A DNA stretch of 64,000 nucleotides from Stenotrophomonas sp. BIGb0135 (GTDB taxonomy: Bacteria; Pseudomonadota; Gammaproteobacteria; Xanthomonadales; Xanthomonadaceae): assembly GCF_024810105.1 (NCBI RefSeq), contig NZ_JANUDX010000008.1, positions 145,715-209,714 of the forward strand. The letters run 5' to 3'. Positions 37,268-47,575 of this stretch are shown piece by piece. The notes under the pieces are model-generated. The model did no database searches. It had not been told where the DNA came from and saw nothing but the letters and a program-made list of their open reading frames with translations. The translations under genes were made by a program, and so were the position numbers. Every line of letters begins with the position of its first letter. Position 1 is the first letter of the stretch.

Positions 37268-37588
37268 ATGAAACTACGCCCCGCCCCCCGTGAAAAAGAC
37301 GCCCAGGCCGATCTGGCCTCGCTGGCGCGTGCCTTTGCTGCCGTCACCGATCCCGAGGCGGTGACCGCGTTTCTGCGCGACCTGTGCACGCCGGCCGAGC
37401 TGGAGGCGCTGTCCGACCGCTGGAAGGTCGTGCCGCTGCTGCAGCAAGGGGTGCCGTATCGCGAGATCCATGAGTTGACCGGGGTCAGCGTGACCACCAC
37501 CGGGCGCGTGGCGCGCTCGCTGGACCACGGCCACGGCGGCTATGCCGCTGCCATCGCCGCCACGCCGACCTCCCCCGAATCCGAGTAG
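37268..37588 (+). CDS. TrpR/YerC/YecD-family repressor, probable histidine regulator
   Basis: A 106-aa DNA-binding protein of the TrpR-like superfamily. [51 protein letters not shown] carries the helix-turn-helix (helix C to E), nearly the entire family core. It is the first gene of the his operon: a perfect palindrome lies in its promoter and hisG starts 11 bp downstream. By location it probably senses histidine or a pathway intermediate and represses the operon including itself. Experimental proof for this protein is not visible; it is inferred from family and context. Confidence 0.85.
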   Translation: MKLRPAPREKDAQADLASLARAFAAVTDPEAVTAFLRDLCTPAELEALSDRWKVVPLLQQGVPYREIHELTGVSVTTTGRVARSLDHGHGGYAAAIAATPTSPESE

Positions 37589-37599
37589 AGACCTCCCCC

Positions 37600-38511
37600 A
37601 TGAGTGCAACCCAGACCGCCCCGGCACGCGACCGGCTGCGTATCGCCATCCAGAAGAACGGGCGGCTGGCCGAGCCCGCGCGCAGCCTGCTGACCGCCTG
37701 CGGGCTCAGCTGGCGGCAGAGCCGCGACAAGCTGTTCTGCTACGGCGAATCGCTGCCGGTGGACCTGCTGCTGGTCCGCGATGACGACATTCCCGGCCTG
37801 ATCGCCGATGGCGTCTGCGATTTCGGCATCGTCGGTCGCAATGAGCTGGACGAGCAGGGCGCTGCGCGCCGCCGGATCGGCCTGCCGGAGGCCTACCAGG
37901 CGCTGCGCGGCCTGAACTTCGGCCAGTGCCGCTTGATGCTGGCCGTGCCGGACGAATGGGAATGGACAGGCGTGGAGCAGCTGGCCGGCAAACGCATCGC
38001 CACCAGTTATCCCGCGATCCTGGCCGACTGGCTGGCCGAGCGCGGCGTGGACGCGCAGGTGGTGGAACTGTCCGGCTCGGTCGAAATCGCCCCGCGGCTG
38101 GGCACCGCCGATCTGATCTGCGACCTGGTCTCCAGCGGCGCGACGCTCGCGGCCAACCAGCTCAAGCCGGTGGAAACCCTGCTGGAAAGCGAAGCCGTGC
38201 TGGCCGGCCCGGTCCGCACGCCCGACGACGCCCGCGCCGGCCTGATGGCCATGCTGCTGCGTCGCCTCGATGGCGTGGTCAAGGTGCAGGACAGCAAGCT
38301 GCTGATGTTCCGCGCCGCCCTGGACCGGGTCTCCGAGTTGACCCGGCTGCTGCCGGACGCCGACCCGCTGGTGCAGTTGCCCGATGACGGCGGTCACCTG
38401 CGTTTGCAGACCATGTGCCACGGTGCGTTGACCTGGCAGCGGTTGGAGGACCTGGAGCGCGCGGGCGCGCAGGGCTTGATGGTGTTGAGCGTGGAGCGGT
38501 CGCTGGCATGA
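37600..38511 (+). CDS. hisG: ATP phosphoribosyltransferase
   Basis: First and committed step of histidine synthesis: PRPP plus ATP gives phosphoribosyl-ATP. The 303-aa length and C-terminal ACT-like domain mark the long form, normally feedback-inhibited by histidine. [19 protein letters not shown] opens the catalytic domain; [14 protein letters not shown] and [21 protein letters not shown] (the PRPP-binding region) are diagnostic. It lies 11 bp after the TrpR-family gene and overlaps hisD by 4 bp. Confidence 0.97.
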   Translation: MSATQTAPARDRLRIAIQKNGRLAEPARSLLTACGLSWRQSRDKLFCYGESLPVDLLLVRDDDIPGLIADGVCDFGIVGRNELDEQGAARRRIGLPEAYQALRGLNFGQCRLMLAVPDEWEWTGVEQLAGKRIATSYPAILADWLAERGVDAQVVELSGSVEIAPRLGTADLICDLVSSGATLAANQLKPVETLLESEAVLAGPVRTPDDARAGLMAMLLRRLDGVVKVQDSKLLMFRAALDRVSELTRLLPDADPLVQLPDDGGHLRLQTMCHGALTWQRLEDLERAGAQGLMVLSVERSLA

Positions 38512-39803
38512 ATCGTCTGACGTGGTCCCAATTGAATGCCGGCGCCCAGGCGCAGGCCCTGCAGCGCCCGGTCCAGGCCGTGGCGGCGCGTACCCGTGAA
38601 TCGGTGGCGGGCTTGATCGCCGCGGTGCGCGCCGATGGCGATACGGCGCTGCGCGAGATCAGCCTGCGCTTCGATGGCGTGGCGCCGGCAAGCTTTGAAG
38701 TGGGCGAGGCCGAATTCGCCGCGGCCGAGCAGGCGGTGTCGGCCGAGCTGCGCCAGGCGATGACCGATGCCGCCGCGCGGATCCGCACGTTCCACCAGGC
38801 GGGCATGAGCCAGGGCTATGCGGTGGAGACCGCGCCGGGCGTGCACTGCGAGCGGGTGGTGCGCCCGATCGGTCGCGTCGGCCTGTATGTGCCTGCCGGC
38901 AGTGCGCCGCTGCCGTCGACCGCGCTGATGCTGGGCGTGCCGGCACAGCTGGCCGGCTGTCGCGAAGTGGTGCTGTGCACGCCGCCCCGCAAGGACGGTA
39001 GCGCCGATCCGGCGGTGCTGGTGGCCGCTCGCCTGACCGGCGTGCACCGGGTGTTCAAGCTCGGCGGTGCGCAGGCGATCGCGGCGATGGCCTACGGCAC
39101 CGACAGCGTGCCGGCCTGCGACAAGCTGTTTGGCCCCGGCAACAGCTTCGTCACCGAAGCCAAGCAGCAGGTGGCGCAGGACGGTGCGGCGGCGATCGAC
39201 ATGCCGGCCGGTCCTTCGGAAGTGCTGGTGATCGCCGATGCGGGGGCCAATCCCGCGTTCGTCGCCGCCGACCTGCTGTCGCAGGCCGAACACGGTCCCG
39301 ATTCGCAGGTCCTGCTGCTCACCGACGACGCGCAGATGCTGGCGCGGGTGGAAGCCGAGGTGCAGGCGCAGTTGGCCCGGCTCTCGCGTGCGGACATCGC
39401 CGCGCAGGCCCTGCAGGCGTCGCAGCTGATCCTGGTCGACACGCTGGAGCAGGCCTTCCAGATCAGCAATCGCTACGCGCCCGAGCACCTGATCCTGGCG
39501 CTGCGCGACCCACGCGCCTGGCTGGCGCAGGTCGAGGCGGCCGGTTCGGTGTTCCTCGGCGACTACACGCCCGAAGCACTGGGCGACTACTGCAGCGGTA
39601 CCAACCACGTCCTGCCGACCGCCGGCGCCGCACGCGCCTACAGCGGCGTGAGCGTCGCCAGCTTCCAGAACCTGATCAGCGTGCAGTCGGCCACCGCGCA
39701 GGGCATCGCCGCGATCGGCGGCTGCGCGCGCGTGCTGGCCCGTGCCGAAGGGCTGGATGCGCACGAAAATGCCGTCGCCCTGCGCATGGAGGCTGCGGCA
39801 TGA
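38508..39803 (+). CDS. hisD: Histidinol dehydrogenase
   Basis: Zinc- and NAD-dependent enzyme oxidising histidinol to histidine in two steps. The 431-aa protein shows [64 protein letters not shown] (catalytic Glu-His and Zn ligands) and [17 protein letters not shown]. Its ATG overlaps the hisG stop; a longer in-frame extension from 38415 lies inside hisG and is rejected. It overlaps hisC by 4 bp. Confidence 0.98.
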   Translation: MNRLTWSQLNAGAQAQALQRPVQAVAARTRESVAGLIAAVRADGDTALREISLRFDGVAPASFEVGEAEFAAAEQAVSAELRQAMTDAAARIRTFHQAGMSQGYAVETAPGVHCERVVRPIGRVGLYVPAGSAPLPSTALMLGVPAQLAGCREVVLCTPPRKDGSADPAVLVAARLTGVHRVFKLGGAQAIAAMAYGTDSVPACDKLFGPGNSFVTEAKQQVAQDGAAAIDMPAGPSEVLVIADAGANPAFVAADLLSQAEHGPDSQVLLLTDDAQMLARVEAEVQAQLARLSRADIAAQALQASQLILVDTLEQAFQISNRYAPEHLILALRDPRAWLAQVEAAGSVFLGDYTPEALGDYCSGTNHVLPTAGAARAYSGVSVASFQNLISVQSATAQGIAAIGGCARVLARAEGLDAHENAVALRMEAAA

Positions 39804-40891
39804 GCGCCGCCTCGTCGGTGATGGCGCTGGTGCGCCCGGACCTGCAGGCGTTCGCGGGCTATTCGTCCGCGCGCAGCAGTGCGCTGGTGGGCGATGTCTG
39901 GCTCAACGCGAACGAGTCGGCCTGGGCCAACCCGGCGGACAGCGAAGGCCGCGCACGGCGTTACCCGGACCCGCAACCGGCCGCGCTGCGGGCACGCCTG
40001 GCCGACCTGTACAAGTGCACGCCCGAGCAGTTGCTGATCGGGCGTGGCAGCGATGAAGCGATCGACCTGCTGGTGCGCGCGCTGTGCGAGCCCGGGCGTG
40101 ACGCGGTGCTGGTCACCCCGCCGGTGTTCGGCATGTACGCGGTCTGTGCACGGCTGCAGAACGCGCCGCTGCTGGAGGTGCCGCTGCGCGATGACGGCGA
40201 GGCGCTCAATGCCGATCTCGACGCGGTGATCGCCACGGCGCTGGCGGGCAATGCCAAGCTGGTGTTCCTGTGCTCGCCATCCAACCCCGCCGGCAGCACG
40301 ATCGCGCTCGATCAGATCGAGCGCGTGGCGCGCGCGCTGCAGGGCAGGGCACTGGTGGTGGTCGACGAGGCCTATGCCGAGTACGCGGCGCTGCCGTCGG
40401 CGGTGTCGCTGCTGGCCACGCATGACAACGTGGCCGTGCTGCGCACGCTGTCCAAGGCGCATGCGCTGGCCGCGGCGCGGATCGGCAGTTTGATCGCCGC
40501 GCCCGCACTGATCGCGCTGCTGCGCCGGTGCCAGGCACCGTATCCGATTCCCGGCCCGTGCGCCGATCTGGCCCTGGCCGGGCTGAGCGACAGCAACCTG
40601 CAGCTCACCGCCTCGCGCGTGGAGCGGATCAAGGCCGAGCGCAGCCGTCTGCAACTGGCGCTGGCGGTGCTGCCGGGCGTGCTCCGGGTGTATCCCTCGC
40701 AGGGCAACTACCTGCTGGTCCGCTTCGCCGACGCGCAGCAGGCCTTCGACGCGCTGCTCGATGCGGGCGTCGTGGTGCGCGACCAGCGCGCCGCGCCACA
40801 GCTGCACGACGCGCTGCGCATCACCGTGGGCAGCACCCTGGAGAACGACCGCGTGCTCAGTGCGCTGGCGGCACGGAGGGTTGCCGCATGA
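39800..40891 (+). CDS. hisC: Histidinol-phosphate aminotransferase
   Basis: PLP-dependent class I/II aminotransferase, 363 aa, transferring the amino group from glutamate to imidazole acetol phosphate. WLNANESAW and RRYPDPQP are the typical start, [18 protein letters not shown] precedes the cofactor site, [12 protein letters not shown] and [10 protein letters not shown] bind PLP, and the Schiff-base Lys is in [16 protein letters not shown]. Its start overlaps the hisD stop by 4 bp and its end overlaps hisB, keeping all his genes coupled. Confidence 0.97.
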   Translation: MSAASSVMALVRPDLQAFAGYSSARSSALVGDVWLNANESAWANPADSEGRARRYPDPQPAALRARLADLYKCTPEQLLIGRGSDEAIDLLVRALCEPGRDAVLVTPPVFGMYAVCARLQNAPLLEVPLRDDGEALNADLDAVIATALAGNAKLVFLCSPSNPAGSTIALDQIERVARALQGRALVVVDEAYAEYAALPSAVSLLATHDNVAVLRTLSKAHALAAARIGSLIAAPALIALLRRCQAPYPIPGPCADLALAGLSDSNLQLTASRVERIKAERSRLQLALAVLPGVLRVYPSQGNYLLVRFADAQQAFDALLDAGVVVRDQRAAPQLHDALRITVGSTLENDRVLSALAARRVAA

Positions 40892-41961
40892 CGCCCATCC
40901 TGTTCGTCGACCGTGACGGCACCCTGATCGAAGAGCCGGCCGATTTCCAGATCGATGCCTACGAAAAGATCCGCTTCGTCCGCGAGGTGATCCCGGCCAT
41001 GCGCAAACTGCGCGATGCCGGCTACCAGTTCGTGATCGTCAGCAACCAGGACGGGCTCGGCAGTGAAGGCTATCCGCAGGCCAGTTTCGATGGCCCGAAC
41101 GACCTGATGCTGCAGATCTTCGCCAGCCAGGGCATCGAGTTCCGGGATGTGCTGATCGACGGTACCTGGCCGCACGACAACGCGCCCACGCGCAAGCCCG
41201 GCATCGGCATGATGCTGCCCTACCTGCAGGACCGCAGCATCGACTGGACGCGCTCGGCGATGGTCGGTGACCGCCCCACCGACATCCAGTTCGCCGAGAA
41301 CATGAACATCCGCGGCTTCCAGCTGCGCACCGAGCAGTTCGGCGGCGAGTGGGACTGGAATGCGATCGCCCACGAGCTGGCCGATGCCCCGCGTCGCGCC
41401 ACCGTGCAGCGCAACACCAAAGAGACCAGGATCCGGGTGGAGGTCGACCTGGACCGCACCGCCGAGCCGCAGACCCACACCGGGCTGCCGTTCTTCGACC
41501 ACATGCTGGAGCAGATCGGCAAGCACGGCGGCTTCGCCTTGAGCGTGCAGGCCGAGGGCGACCTGCACATCGACGAGCACCACACCATCGAGGATACCGG
41601 CCTGGCGTTGGGGCAGGCATTGCGCGAGGCGCTGGGCGACAAGCGCGGCATCGGCCGCTACGGCTTCACCCTGCCCATGGACGAGACCCTGGCCAGTGCC
41701 GCGCTGGATTTCAGCGGGCGCCCGTATTTCGTGTTCAACGGCGAGTTCAAGCGCGAGCGCGTGGGCGACATGCCGACCGAGCTGGTGCCGCACTTCTTCC
41801 GCTCGCTGTGCGATGCGGCCGGCCTCAACCTGCACCTGAGCGTGCACGGCGACAACGACCACCACAAGGTCGAGGCGTGCTTCAAGGCGCTGGCGCGGGC
41901 ATTGCGCCAGGCGCTGCCGCGGCAGGGCACCGCGTTGCCCAGCACCAAGGGGGCGCTGTGA
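40888..41961 (+). CDS. hisB: Bifunctional histidinol-phosphatase / imidazoleglycerol-phosphate dehydratase
   Basis: A 357-aa fusion. Residues 1-165 are the HAD phosphatase ([12 protein letters not shown] with the nucleophile Asp, VSNQDGLGS, and [16 protein letters not shown]). Residues about 167-357 are the dehydratase ([46 protein letters not shown], and [14 protein letters not shown] with the Mn-ligand histidines). The fusion is a gammaproteobacterial trait. It overlaps hisC and hisH by 4 bp. Confidence 0.98.
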   Translation: MTPILFVDRDGTLIEEPADFQIDAYEKIRFVREVIPAMRKLRDAGYQFVIVSNQDGLGSEGYPQASFDGPNDLMLQIFASQGIEFRDVLIDGTWPHDNAPTRKPGIGMMLPYLQDRSIDWTRSAMVGDRPTDIQFAENMNIRGFQLRTEQFGGEWDWNAIAHELADAPRRATVQRNTKETRIRVEVDLDRTAEPQTHTGLPFFDHMLEQIGKHGGFALSVQAEGDLHIDEHHTIEDTGLALGQALREALGDKRGIGRYGFTLPMDETLASAALDFSGRPYFVFNGEFKRERVGDMPTELVPHFFRSLCDAAGLNLHLSVHGDNDHHKVEACFKALARALRQALPRQGTALPSTKGAL

Positions 41962-42560
41962 GCGAGGTCGCGCTGATCGATGCCGGCGGCGCCAACCTCG
42001 GCTCGGTGCGCTACGCACTGGAGCGGCTGGGCGTGCAGGTACGGCTGGTACGCGATGCCAAGGGTCTGCAGGGCGTGTCGCGGGTGATCCTGCCCGGGGT
42101 GGGCGCCGCGCCGCACGGCATGGCACGGCTGCATGCGCAGGACCTGGTGCAGCCGCTGCGCGAGCTGCAGGTGCCGCTGCTGGGCATCTGCCTGGGCATG
42201 CAGTTGCTGTTCGAGGGCTCCGAGGAAGGTCACGTGGAGTGCCTGGGCCTGCTGCCCGGCGTGGTCCGCCACCTGCACCCGGCCACTGGGATCCGCGTGC
42301 CGCACATGGGCTGGAACCGGCTGCTGCCGCTGCGCGAGTCGACCCTGCTGGCGGGCGTGCCCGAGCGTGCCAGCGCGTATTTCGTGCACAGCTACGCCGC
42401 CCCGCTGGGCGAGCACACCGTGGCGGCCTGCGACCACGGTGGCCTGTTCGCGGCCGTGGTGCAGCGCGGCCGCCACAGCGGCGCGCAGTTCCATCCCGAG
42501 CGATCGGCCGCCACCGGCGCGCGGATCCTGCAGAACTTCATCGAGAACCCGCCGACATGA
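41958..42560 (+). CDS. hisH: Imidazole glycerol phosphate synthase, glutaminase subunit
   Basis: A 200-aa class I glutamine amidotransferase that supplies ammonia to HisF. The nucleophile elbow [17 protein letters not shown] carries the catalytic Cys; [11 protein letters not shown] carries the His-Glu of the triad; [22 protein letters not shown] opens the fold. GTG start overlapping hisB (GTGA). HisH and HisF form the heterodimer that links histidine and purine metabolism through AICAR. Confidence 0.97.
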   Translation: MSEVALIDAGGANLGSVRYALERLGVQVRLVRDAKGLQGVSRVILPGVGAAPHGMARLHAQDLVQPLRELQVPLLGICLGMQLLFEGSEEGHVECLGLLPGVVRHLHPATGIRVPHMGWNRLLPLRESTLLAGVPERASAYFVHSYAAPLGEHTVAACDHGGLFAAVVQRGRHSGAQFHPERSAATGARILQNFIENPPT

Positions 42561-43291
42561 GTTTTACCGTCTATCCCGCCCTGGATATCCGCGAAGGCCG
42601 CGTGGTGCGGCTGCTGCAGGGCGACTATGCCCGGCAGACCACCTACGGCGACGACCCGTTGCCGCGTGCGCAGGCGTTCGCCGCCGCCGGGGCGACGTGG
42701 ATGCACCTGGTCGACCTGGATGCGGCGCGTGCGGGCGGTTACACACTGGCACCGCTGCTGTCGGCCATTGCGCAGCAGACCCCGCTGCAGGTGCAGACCG
42801 GTGGCGGCGTGCGCTCGCGCGACGACGTCGCGCGCATCCTCGACGCCGGCGCCGCCCGCGTGGTGGTTGGCTCGGTGGCGGTGCGTGAGCCGGCGACGGT
42901 GATCGGCTGGCTGGCCGAGTTCGGTGCGGAGCGGCTCACCCTTGCGCTGGATGCGCGCCAGGCCGAGGACGGCCGCTGGCTGCTGCCCGTGCATGGCTGG
43001 ACCGAGACCGCCGAGGCTACCCTCGACGCGCTGGCCACCCGGTTTGCCCAGGCCGGCATGCGTCACCTGCTGTGCACCGATATCGCCCGCGATGGGATGC
43101 TGTCCGGGCCCAACATCGGGCTGTACCAGCACCTGGCGGCATTGCTGCCGGGCGTAGCCGTGCAGGCCTCCGGTGGCGTGCGCAGTGCCGCCGACGTGGC
43201 CGACGCCAAGGCCGTGGGATGTGGCGGCGCGATCCTCGGCAAGGCGCTGCTGGAAGGCCGCATGACCCTGGAAGGAGCGCTGGCATGTTGA
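42557..43291 (+). CDS. hisA: ProFAR isomerase
   Basis: A 244-aa (beta/alpha)8 barrel that performs the Amadori rearrangement of ProFAR to [28 protein letters not shown] with the catalytic Asp, [28 protein letters not shown] and the late [15 protein letters not shown] are the two phosphate-binding half-barrel repeats. ATG overlaps hisH; hisF starts 7 bp before the stop. A longer open frame back to 42239 is in the hisH coding region and is not used. Confidence 0.97.
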   Translation: MSFTVYPALDIREGRVVRLLQGDYARQTTYGDDPLPRAQAFAAAGATWMHLVDLDAARAGGYTLAPLLSAIAQQTPLQVQTGGGVRSRDDVARILDAGAARVVVGSVAVREPATVIGWLAEFGAERLTLALDARQAEDGRWLLPVHGWTETAEATLDALATRFAQAGMRHLLCTDIARDGMLSGPNIGLYQHLAALLPGVAVQASGGVRSAADVADAKAVGCGGAILGKALLEGRMTLEGALAC

Positions 43292-44061
43292 GCCGGCGGC
43301 TGATTCCCTGCCTGGACGTGCGCGATGGCCGCGTGGTCAAGGGCGTGCGCTTCCGCGACCACGTGGACATGGGCGACATTGCCGAACTGGCACTGCGCTA
43401 CCGCGACCAGGGCGCCGACGAGCTGGTGTTCTACGACATCGGCGCCAGCCCGGAAGGGCGCGCGGTGGACGTGGGCTGGATCGAGCGCATCGCCCGGCTG
43501 ATCGACATTCCGTTCTGCGTGGCCGGCGGCATCTCCGATGTGGAGACCGCGCGCCGGGTGCTGTATGCCGGCGCCGACAAGATCTCCATCAATTCACCGG
43601 CACTCGGTCGCCCCGCGCTGATCGAGGAGCTGGCCGACGCGTTCGGCGTGCAATGCGTGGTGGTCGGCATCGACTCGGTGCGCGAGGCCGACGGCGAGTG
43701 GCGGGTGCGCCGCTTCAGCGGCGACCCCGACAAGACCCAGGCCGTGCCGCTGCGCACGCTGGACTGGCTGGTGGAGGCGCAACGCCGCGGCGCCGGCGAA
43801 ATCGTCTTGAACTGCATGGACAGCGACGGCGTGCGGCGCGGCTATGACGTGGCCCAGCTGCGCCAGGCGCGTGCGCTGTGCCATGTGCCGCTGATCGCCT
43901 CCGGCGGTGCTGGCGAGATGCAGCACTTCGTCGACGTGTTCGACCAGGCTGACGTCGACGGTGCCCTGGCCGCCAGTGTTTTCCACAGTGGCGCCATCGC
44001 CATTCCCGCGCTCAAGCAGTTCCTGCGCGCGCAGCAGATCGAGGTTCGAGATGTCTATTGA
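43285..44061 (+). CDS. hisF: Imidazole glycerol phosphate synthase, cyclase subunit
   Basis: A 258-aa (beta/alpha)8 barrel that closes the imidazole ring. [18 protein letters not shown] includes the catalytic Asp; [48 protein letters not shown] and [17 protein letters not shown] are its phosphate-binding strands. It partners HisH. It overlaps hisA by 7 bp and hisIE by 11 bp, the longest overlap in the operon. Confidence 0.98.
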   Translation: MLSRRLIPCLDVRDGRVVKGVRFRDHVDMGDIAELALRYRDQGADELVFYDIGASPEGRAVDVGWIERIARLIDIPFCVAGGISDVETARRVLYAGADKISINSPALGRPALIEELADAFGVQCVVVGIDSVREADGEWRVRRFSGDPDKTQAVPLRTLDWLVEAQRRGAGEIVLNCMDSDGVRRGYDVAQLRQARALCHVPLIASGGAGEMQHFVDVFDQADVDGALAASVFHSGAIAIPALKQFLRAQQIEVRDVY

Positions 44062-44674
44062 GGTATTGCCGTCGCGCGAGGCGCTGGCCGGGTTGGACTG
44101 GAACAAGGGCGATGGCCTGCTGCCGGTGGTGGTGCAGGACGCCGACAGCCTGGCGGTGCTGATGCTGGGCTACGCCAGTGCCGAGTCGCTGGAGCTGACC
44201 CTGGTCACCCGCCACATGACCTTCTACAGCCGCAGCAAGCAGCGCCTGTGGACCAAGGGCGAGTCGTCGGGCAACGTGCTGGCGGTGGTGGCGGTGCGCA
44301 TCGATTGCGACAACGACACCCTGCTGGTGAGCGCGCGCCCGGCCGGCCCGACCTGCCACACCGGCAGTGAAAGCTGCTTCGAGCGGGCCCCGGGCAATTT
44401 CCTGGGCCGGCTCGATGCGCTGGTGCAGCAGCGTGACCAGCAACGTCCGGCCGGCAGCTATACCACGCGCCTGTTCGAGGACGGCATCCGCCGCATCGCG
44501 CAGAAGGTGGGCGAGGAGGGCGTGGAAACCGCGCTGGCCGGCGTGGTCCAGGACGATGCCGCCCTGCTGGGCGAATCGGCCGACCTGCTGTTCCACCTGA
44601 TCGTGCTGCTGCGCGCACGCGGGCTGTCGCTGGATGACGCCGTGCAGGTGCTGGCGACGCGCCACGCGCGCTGA
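44051..44674 (+). CDS. hisI: Bifunctional phosphoribosyl-AMP cyclohydrolase / phosphoribosyl-ATP pyrophosphatase
   Basis: A 207-aa fusion (hisIE) for steps 2 and 3. The N-terminal cyclohydrolase shows [52 protein letters not shown] and the Zn ligands in [11 protein letters not shown] and [10 protein letters not shown]. The C-terminal pyrophosphohydrolase has [18 protein letters not shown] with the MazG-like Glu pairs. It is the last his gene; a hairpin terminator lies 36 bp downstream. Confidence 0.97.
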   Translation: MSIEVLPSREALAGLDWNKGDGLLPVVVQDADSLAVLMLGYASAESLELTLVTRHMTFYSRSKQRLWTKGESSGNVLAVVAVRIDCDNDTLLVSARPAGPTCHTGSESCFERAPGNFLGRLDALVQQRDQQRPAGSYTTRLFEDGIRRIAQKVGEEGVETALAGVVQDDAALLGESADLLFHLIVLLRARGLSLDDAVQVLATRHAR

Positions 44675-44709
44675 GCGCGTCGAGGCGCGCCGTTTAACGT
44701 CGGTGAAAC

Positions 44710-44736
44710 GCGGCACACGCGATGATGTGCCGCTTT
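44710..44736 (+). terminator. his operon terminator
   Basis: GCGGCACA and TGTGCCGC make an 8-bp perfect stem around CGCGATGA, followed by TTT and preceded by AAA, so it may work in both directions. It ends 31 bp before the next gene. Confidence 0.75.
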
Positions 44737-44767
44737 ACAATCACCCACCCCCGAACGGACCGTCCCG

Positions 44768-46366
44768 ATGACCCGCACTGCTGCCTGGCTGGCCTGCCTG
44801 CTGTTGACCACCGCACCCGCCCTGGCCGCCGAGGTGACCGTCACCGGCAAGGTCTACCAGGAACGCGACGGCAAGCCCGGGCGCGGCCCCACGGATCCGG
44901 GCATGGGCGGAGTGCAGGTTTCCAATGGCGAGACGATCGTGCGTACCGCCGCCGATGGCAGTTACAGCCTGCCGGTGCGCGAAGGCCAGACCGTGTTCGT
45001 GATCAAGCCGGACGACTACCGCTTCCCGGCGGCGGCCAACGGCCTGCCGGCCTACTGGCGGCATTACGCGCCCCAGGGGTCGCCGCGCCTGAAGTACGAC
45101 GGCATCCACGCCACCGGCAGCGCCACCCGCAACTGGGATTTCGCGCTGGAGCCGGCCAAGGGCAGCGATGCGGCGCGGTCCGGTTTCGAGATGCTGGTGT
45201 TCACCGATTCGCAGACCGCCAGCCGCCAGGACATCGACTACTACCAGCGCGCCATCGTCGAACCGATCATCGGCAAGCATCCGGCCCGGCTGGGCACCAC
45301 GCTGGGCGACATCGTCAATGACGACCTGGGCCTGTACCCGGCCATCAACAAGGTCACCGCGCAGCTGCAGGTGCCCTGGTTCCATGTGCCGGGCAACCAC
45401 GACCTGGATATGGACGCTGGCGATGACCGCCACTCGCTGGACAGCTGGCGCGCGGTGTACGGCCCGGATACCTATGCGGTGGAGGAAGGCGGCGCCAGCT
45501 TCGTGTTCCTCGACGACGTGGTGTACGACCCTGCCGCCAAGCCGAGCTACGTCGGTGGCCTGCGCCCGGACCAGTTGACCTTCCTCGGCAACTACCTCAA
45601 GGGCCTGCCACGCGATCGGCTTGTGGTGTTGGGCATGCATATCCCACTGTTCGATGCCGCGCCGGGCCGCGAAACCTTCCGCCATGCCGACCGCACGCGC
45701 CTGTTCGCGCTGCTGAAGGACTTCCCCAACGTGCTGGTGCTCAGCGGCCACAGCCACACCCAGCAGCACTATTACCACGGCGCCGCCGAGGGCTGGCAGG
45801 GCAGCAAGCCGCTGCACGAGTACAACGTCGGCGCGGCGTGCGGTGCATTCTGGTCCGGGGTGAAGGACAGCAACGGGATTCCGGACGCCACCATGAGCGA
45901 CGGCACCCCCAACGGCTATGCGCTGCTCTCGGTCAAGCCGGGTGGCGCGTACAGCCTGCGCTACTACGTCGCGCGGGCGCCGGATGACTACCAGATCGCC
46001 CTGCACGCGCCGAAGGTGCTGCGCAAGGATGCCTATCCGGCCTGGGGCGTGTACGCGAACGTGTTCATGGGCCAGGCCGACACCCAGGTGGAGTTCCGCG
46101 TGGACAATGGCGCCTGGCAGCCGATGAAGCGCGTGGAGCAGCCCGATCCGCGCCTGCTGGTGGAAAACGTGGCCGACGACGAGGCAGAGCGCCTGCGCGG
46201 CTTCGACCGCTCGCCGGAGGCCACGCCGTCGCCGCACCTGTGGCGGGGGGCGCTGCCCACGAATCTGGCCGCCGGGGCGCACAAGGTGGATGTGCGTGCG
46301 ATCCATGCCGACGGCCCCACCGCCACGGCCAGCACCAGCTACCGGCTGCAGGTCGCCAAGCCCTGA
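44768..46366 (+). CDS. Secreted calcineurin-like metallophosphoesterase
   Basis: A 532-aa exported protein with signal peptide (WLACLLLTTAPALAA). Residues about 22-140 are an Ig/carboxypeptidase-regulatory-like N-domain (VTVTGKVYQERDG ... ADGSYSLPV). The metallophosphoesterase core shows LVFTDSQTAS, TLGDIVNDD, PGNHDLDMD, GMHIPLFD and SGHSHTQQ, the expected metal ligands except that the first motif is DxQ instead of DxH. A C-terminal beta domain follows. The substrate (phosphodiester, nucleotide or lipid head group) is unknown. It precedes glucokinase and the glycosylasparaginase, so it may serve in glycoconjugate breakdown. Confidence 0.88.
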   Translation: MTRTAAWLACLLLTTAPALAAEVTVTGKVYQERDGKPGRGPTDPGMGGVQVSNGETIVRTAADGSYSLPVREGQTVFVIKPDDYRFPAAANGLPAYWRHYAPQGSPRLKYDGIHATGSATRNWDFALEPAKGSDAARSGFEMLVFTDSQTASRQDIDYYQRAIVEPIIGKHPARLGTTLGDIVNDDLGLYPAINKVTAQLQVPWFHVPGNHDLDMDAGDDRHSLDSWRAVYGPDTYAVEEGGASFVFLDDVVYDPAAKPSYVGGLRPDQLTFLGNYLKGLPRDRLVVLGMHIPLFDAAPGRETFRHADRTRLFALLKDFPNVLVLSGHSHTQQHYYHGAAEGWQGSKPLHEYNVGAACGAFWSGVKDSNGIPDATMSDGTPNGYALLSVKPGGAYSLRYYVARAPDDYQIALHAPKVLRKDAYPAWGVYANVFMGQADTQVEFRVDNGAWQPMKRVEQPDPRLLVENVADDEAERLRGFDRSPEATPSPHLWRGALPTNLAAGAHKVDVRAIHADGPTATASTSYRLQVAKP

Positions 46367-46463
46367 TGGCGCATACGCCCCTGTACGGCACCGCGCGCTT
46401 TGCAAAGCCCGAAGGATCGCCGAAAATCGCGCCGAGTTATTCGATCCCAGCCAAGGCCTGCGA

Positions 46464-47519
46464 GTGAGCGTTGCGGTACCGTTCCCGGAACACATTCCGG
46501 CCCCTTCCGGCGCGCCCTCGGTGGTGACGCCCGGCCTGCCGCCGCAGTCCGGGCCGATCATCGTCGCCGACGTCGGCGGCACCTTCGCCCGTGTCGCGCT
46601 GGCGCAGTTGCCTCCTGGCCAGCCGCCGCAGCTGACCGGGCTGCGCCGTTACGAGTGCGCCAGCTACCCCAGCCTCGCCGCGATCCTGGCCGATTTCATC
46701 GCCGTCAGCGGGCACGCGCTGGATACCGCGGTGGTGGCCATTGCCGGCTTGTTGGAAGGCGACCACCTGGTCAACACCAACCTGCCCTGGGCGGTGTCGG
46801 TGCAGGCGACGCAGGCGCAGGCGCGGTTGCGCTCACTGGCGTTGATCAACGATTTCGAGGCGGTGGCCTACGCCATCCCGCACGTGCAGGCCGACACCCT
46901 TGCCGCACTCAACGGCGACCCCGATGCGCTGCCGTCGTGGCCGGCGCTGGTGCTTGGCCCGGGCACCGGGCTCGGCGCGGCACTGCGTTTCCAGGGCGGC
47001 GAACAGCCGGTGCTCGCCAGCGAAGCCGGGCATGCGGCGCTCACTGCGGTAACCGCGCTGGAGATGGACATCCTGGCCCGCATGCAACAGCGCTGGGAGC
47101 ATGTGGACCAGGAGCGGATCCTGTCCGGCAGCGGCCTGATGAACCTGTATCCGTGCCTGTGCGACATCCGCGGGGCCAGCCCGCGCTGGCAGTCCACCGA
47201 AGCGCTGATCGCCGCGGCGCACGCGGGCGAGGACCCGCTCGCGGTGGAAACGCTGGAGGTGTTCAGCGCCTGGCTGGGCAGCCTGGCCGGCGACCTGGCG
47301 ATCACCTTCGGCGCGCGCTCGGTCTACCTGGTCGGCGGGATCCCGCCGCGGATCGCGCATTTCCTCCATGCCGGCGGTTTCCGCGCACGGTTCCTGGCAA
47401 AAGGCGTGATGGGACGGGTGCTGGCGCAGGTGCCGGTGTGGCGGGTGGAACACGGCGAACTGGGCATGCTCGGCGCCGCGGTATGGCAGGCGGCACGGCG
47501 CGACCGCGCGGCGGCCTGA
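46464..47519 (+). CDS. glk: Glucokinase (ROK-independent, bacterial GlcK type)
   Basis: ATP-dependent kinase that makes glucose-6-phosphate, 351 aa. IIVADVGGTFARVALAQL is the phosphate-1 loop; ALINDFEAVAYAIPH, GPGTGLGAALRF (the adenosine/sugar site) and ASEAGHAALTAVTALEMDIL are diagnostic of the Glk family. The GTG at 46464 opens VSVAVPFPEH; an in-frame extension into the upstream gene is rejected. Lies between a metallophosphoesterase and a glycosylasparaginase, consistent with a sugar-recovery block. Confidence 0.93.
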   Translation: MSVAVPFPEHIPAPSGAPSVVTPGLPPQSGPIIVADVGGTFARVALAQLPPGQPPQLTGLRRYECASYPSLAAILADFIAVSGHALDTAVVAIAGLLEGDHLVNTNLPWAVSVQATQAQARLRSLALINDFEAVAYAIPHVQADTLAALNGDPDALPSWPALVLGPGTGLGAALRFQGGEQPVLASEAGHAALTAVTALEMDILARMQQRWEHVDQERILSGSGLMNLYPCLCDIRGASPRWQSTEALIAAAHAGEDPLAVETLEVFSAWLGSLAGDLAITFGARSVYLVGGIPPRIAHFLHAGGFRARFLAKGVMGRVLAQVPVWRVEHGELGMLGAAVWQAARRDRAAA

Positions 47520-47575
47520 GGCGAGCCCGGCCGACACCGGGCGCTGTAACCCCATAGGGCAGGGAGAGGTTTCAG

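Noticed and set aside
41349..42560. 403-codon frame spanning hisB and hisH
   Set aside because: Only its last 200 codons are real (hisH); the rest is out of frame with the dehydratase domain of hisB.
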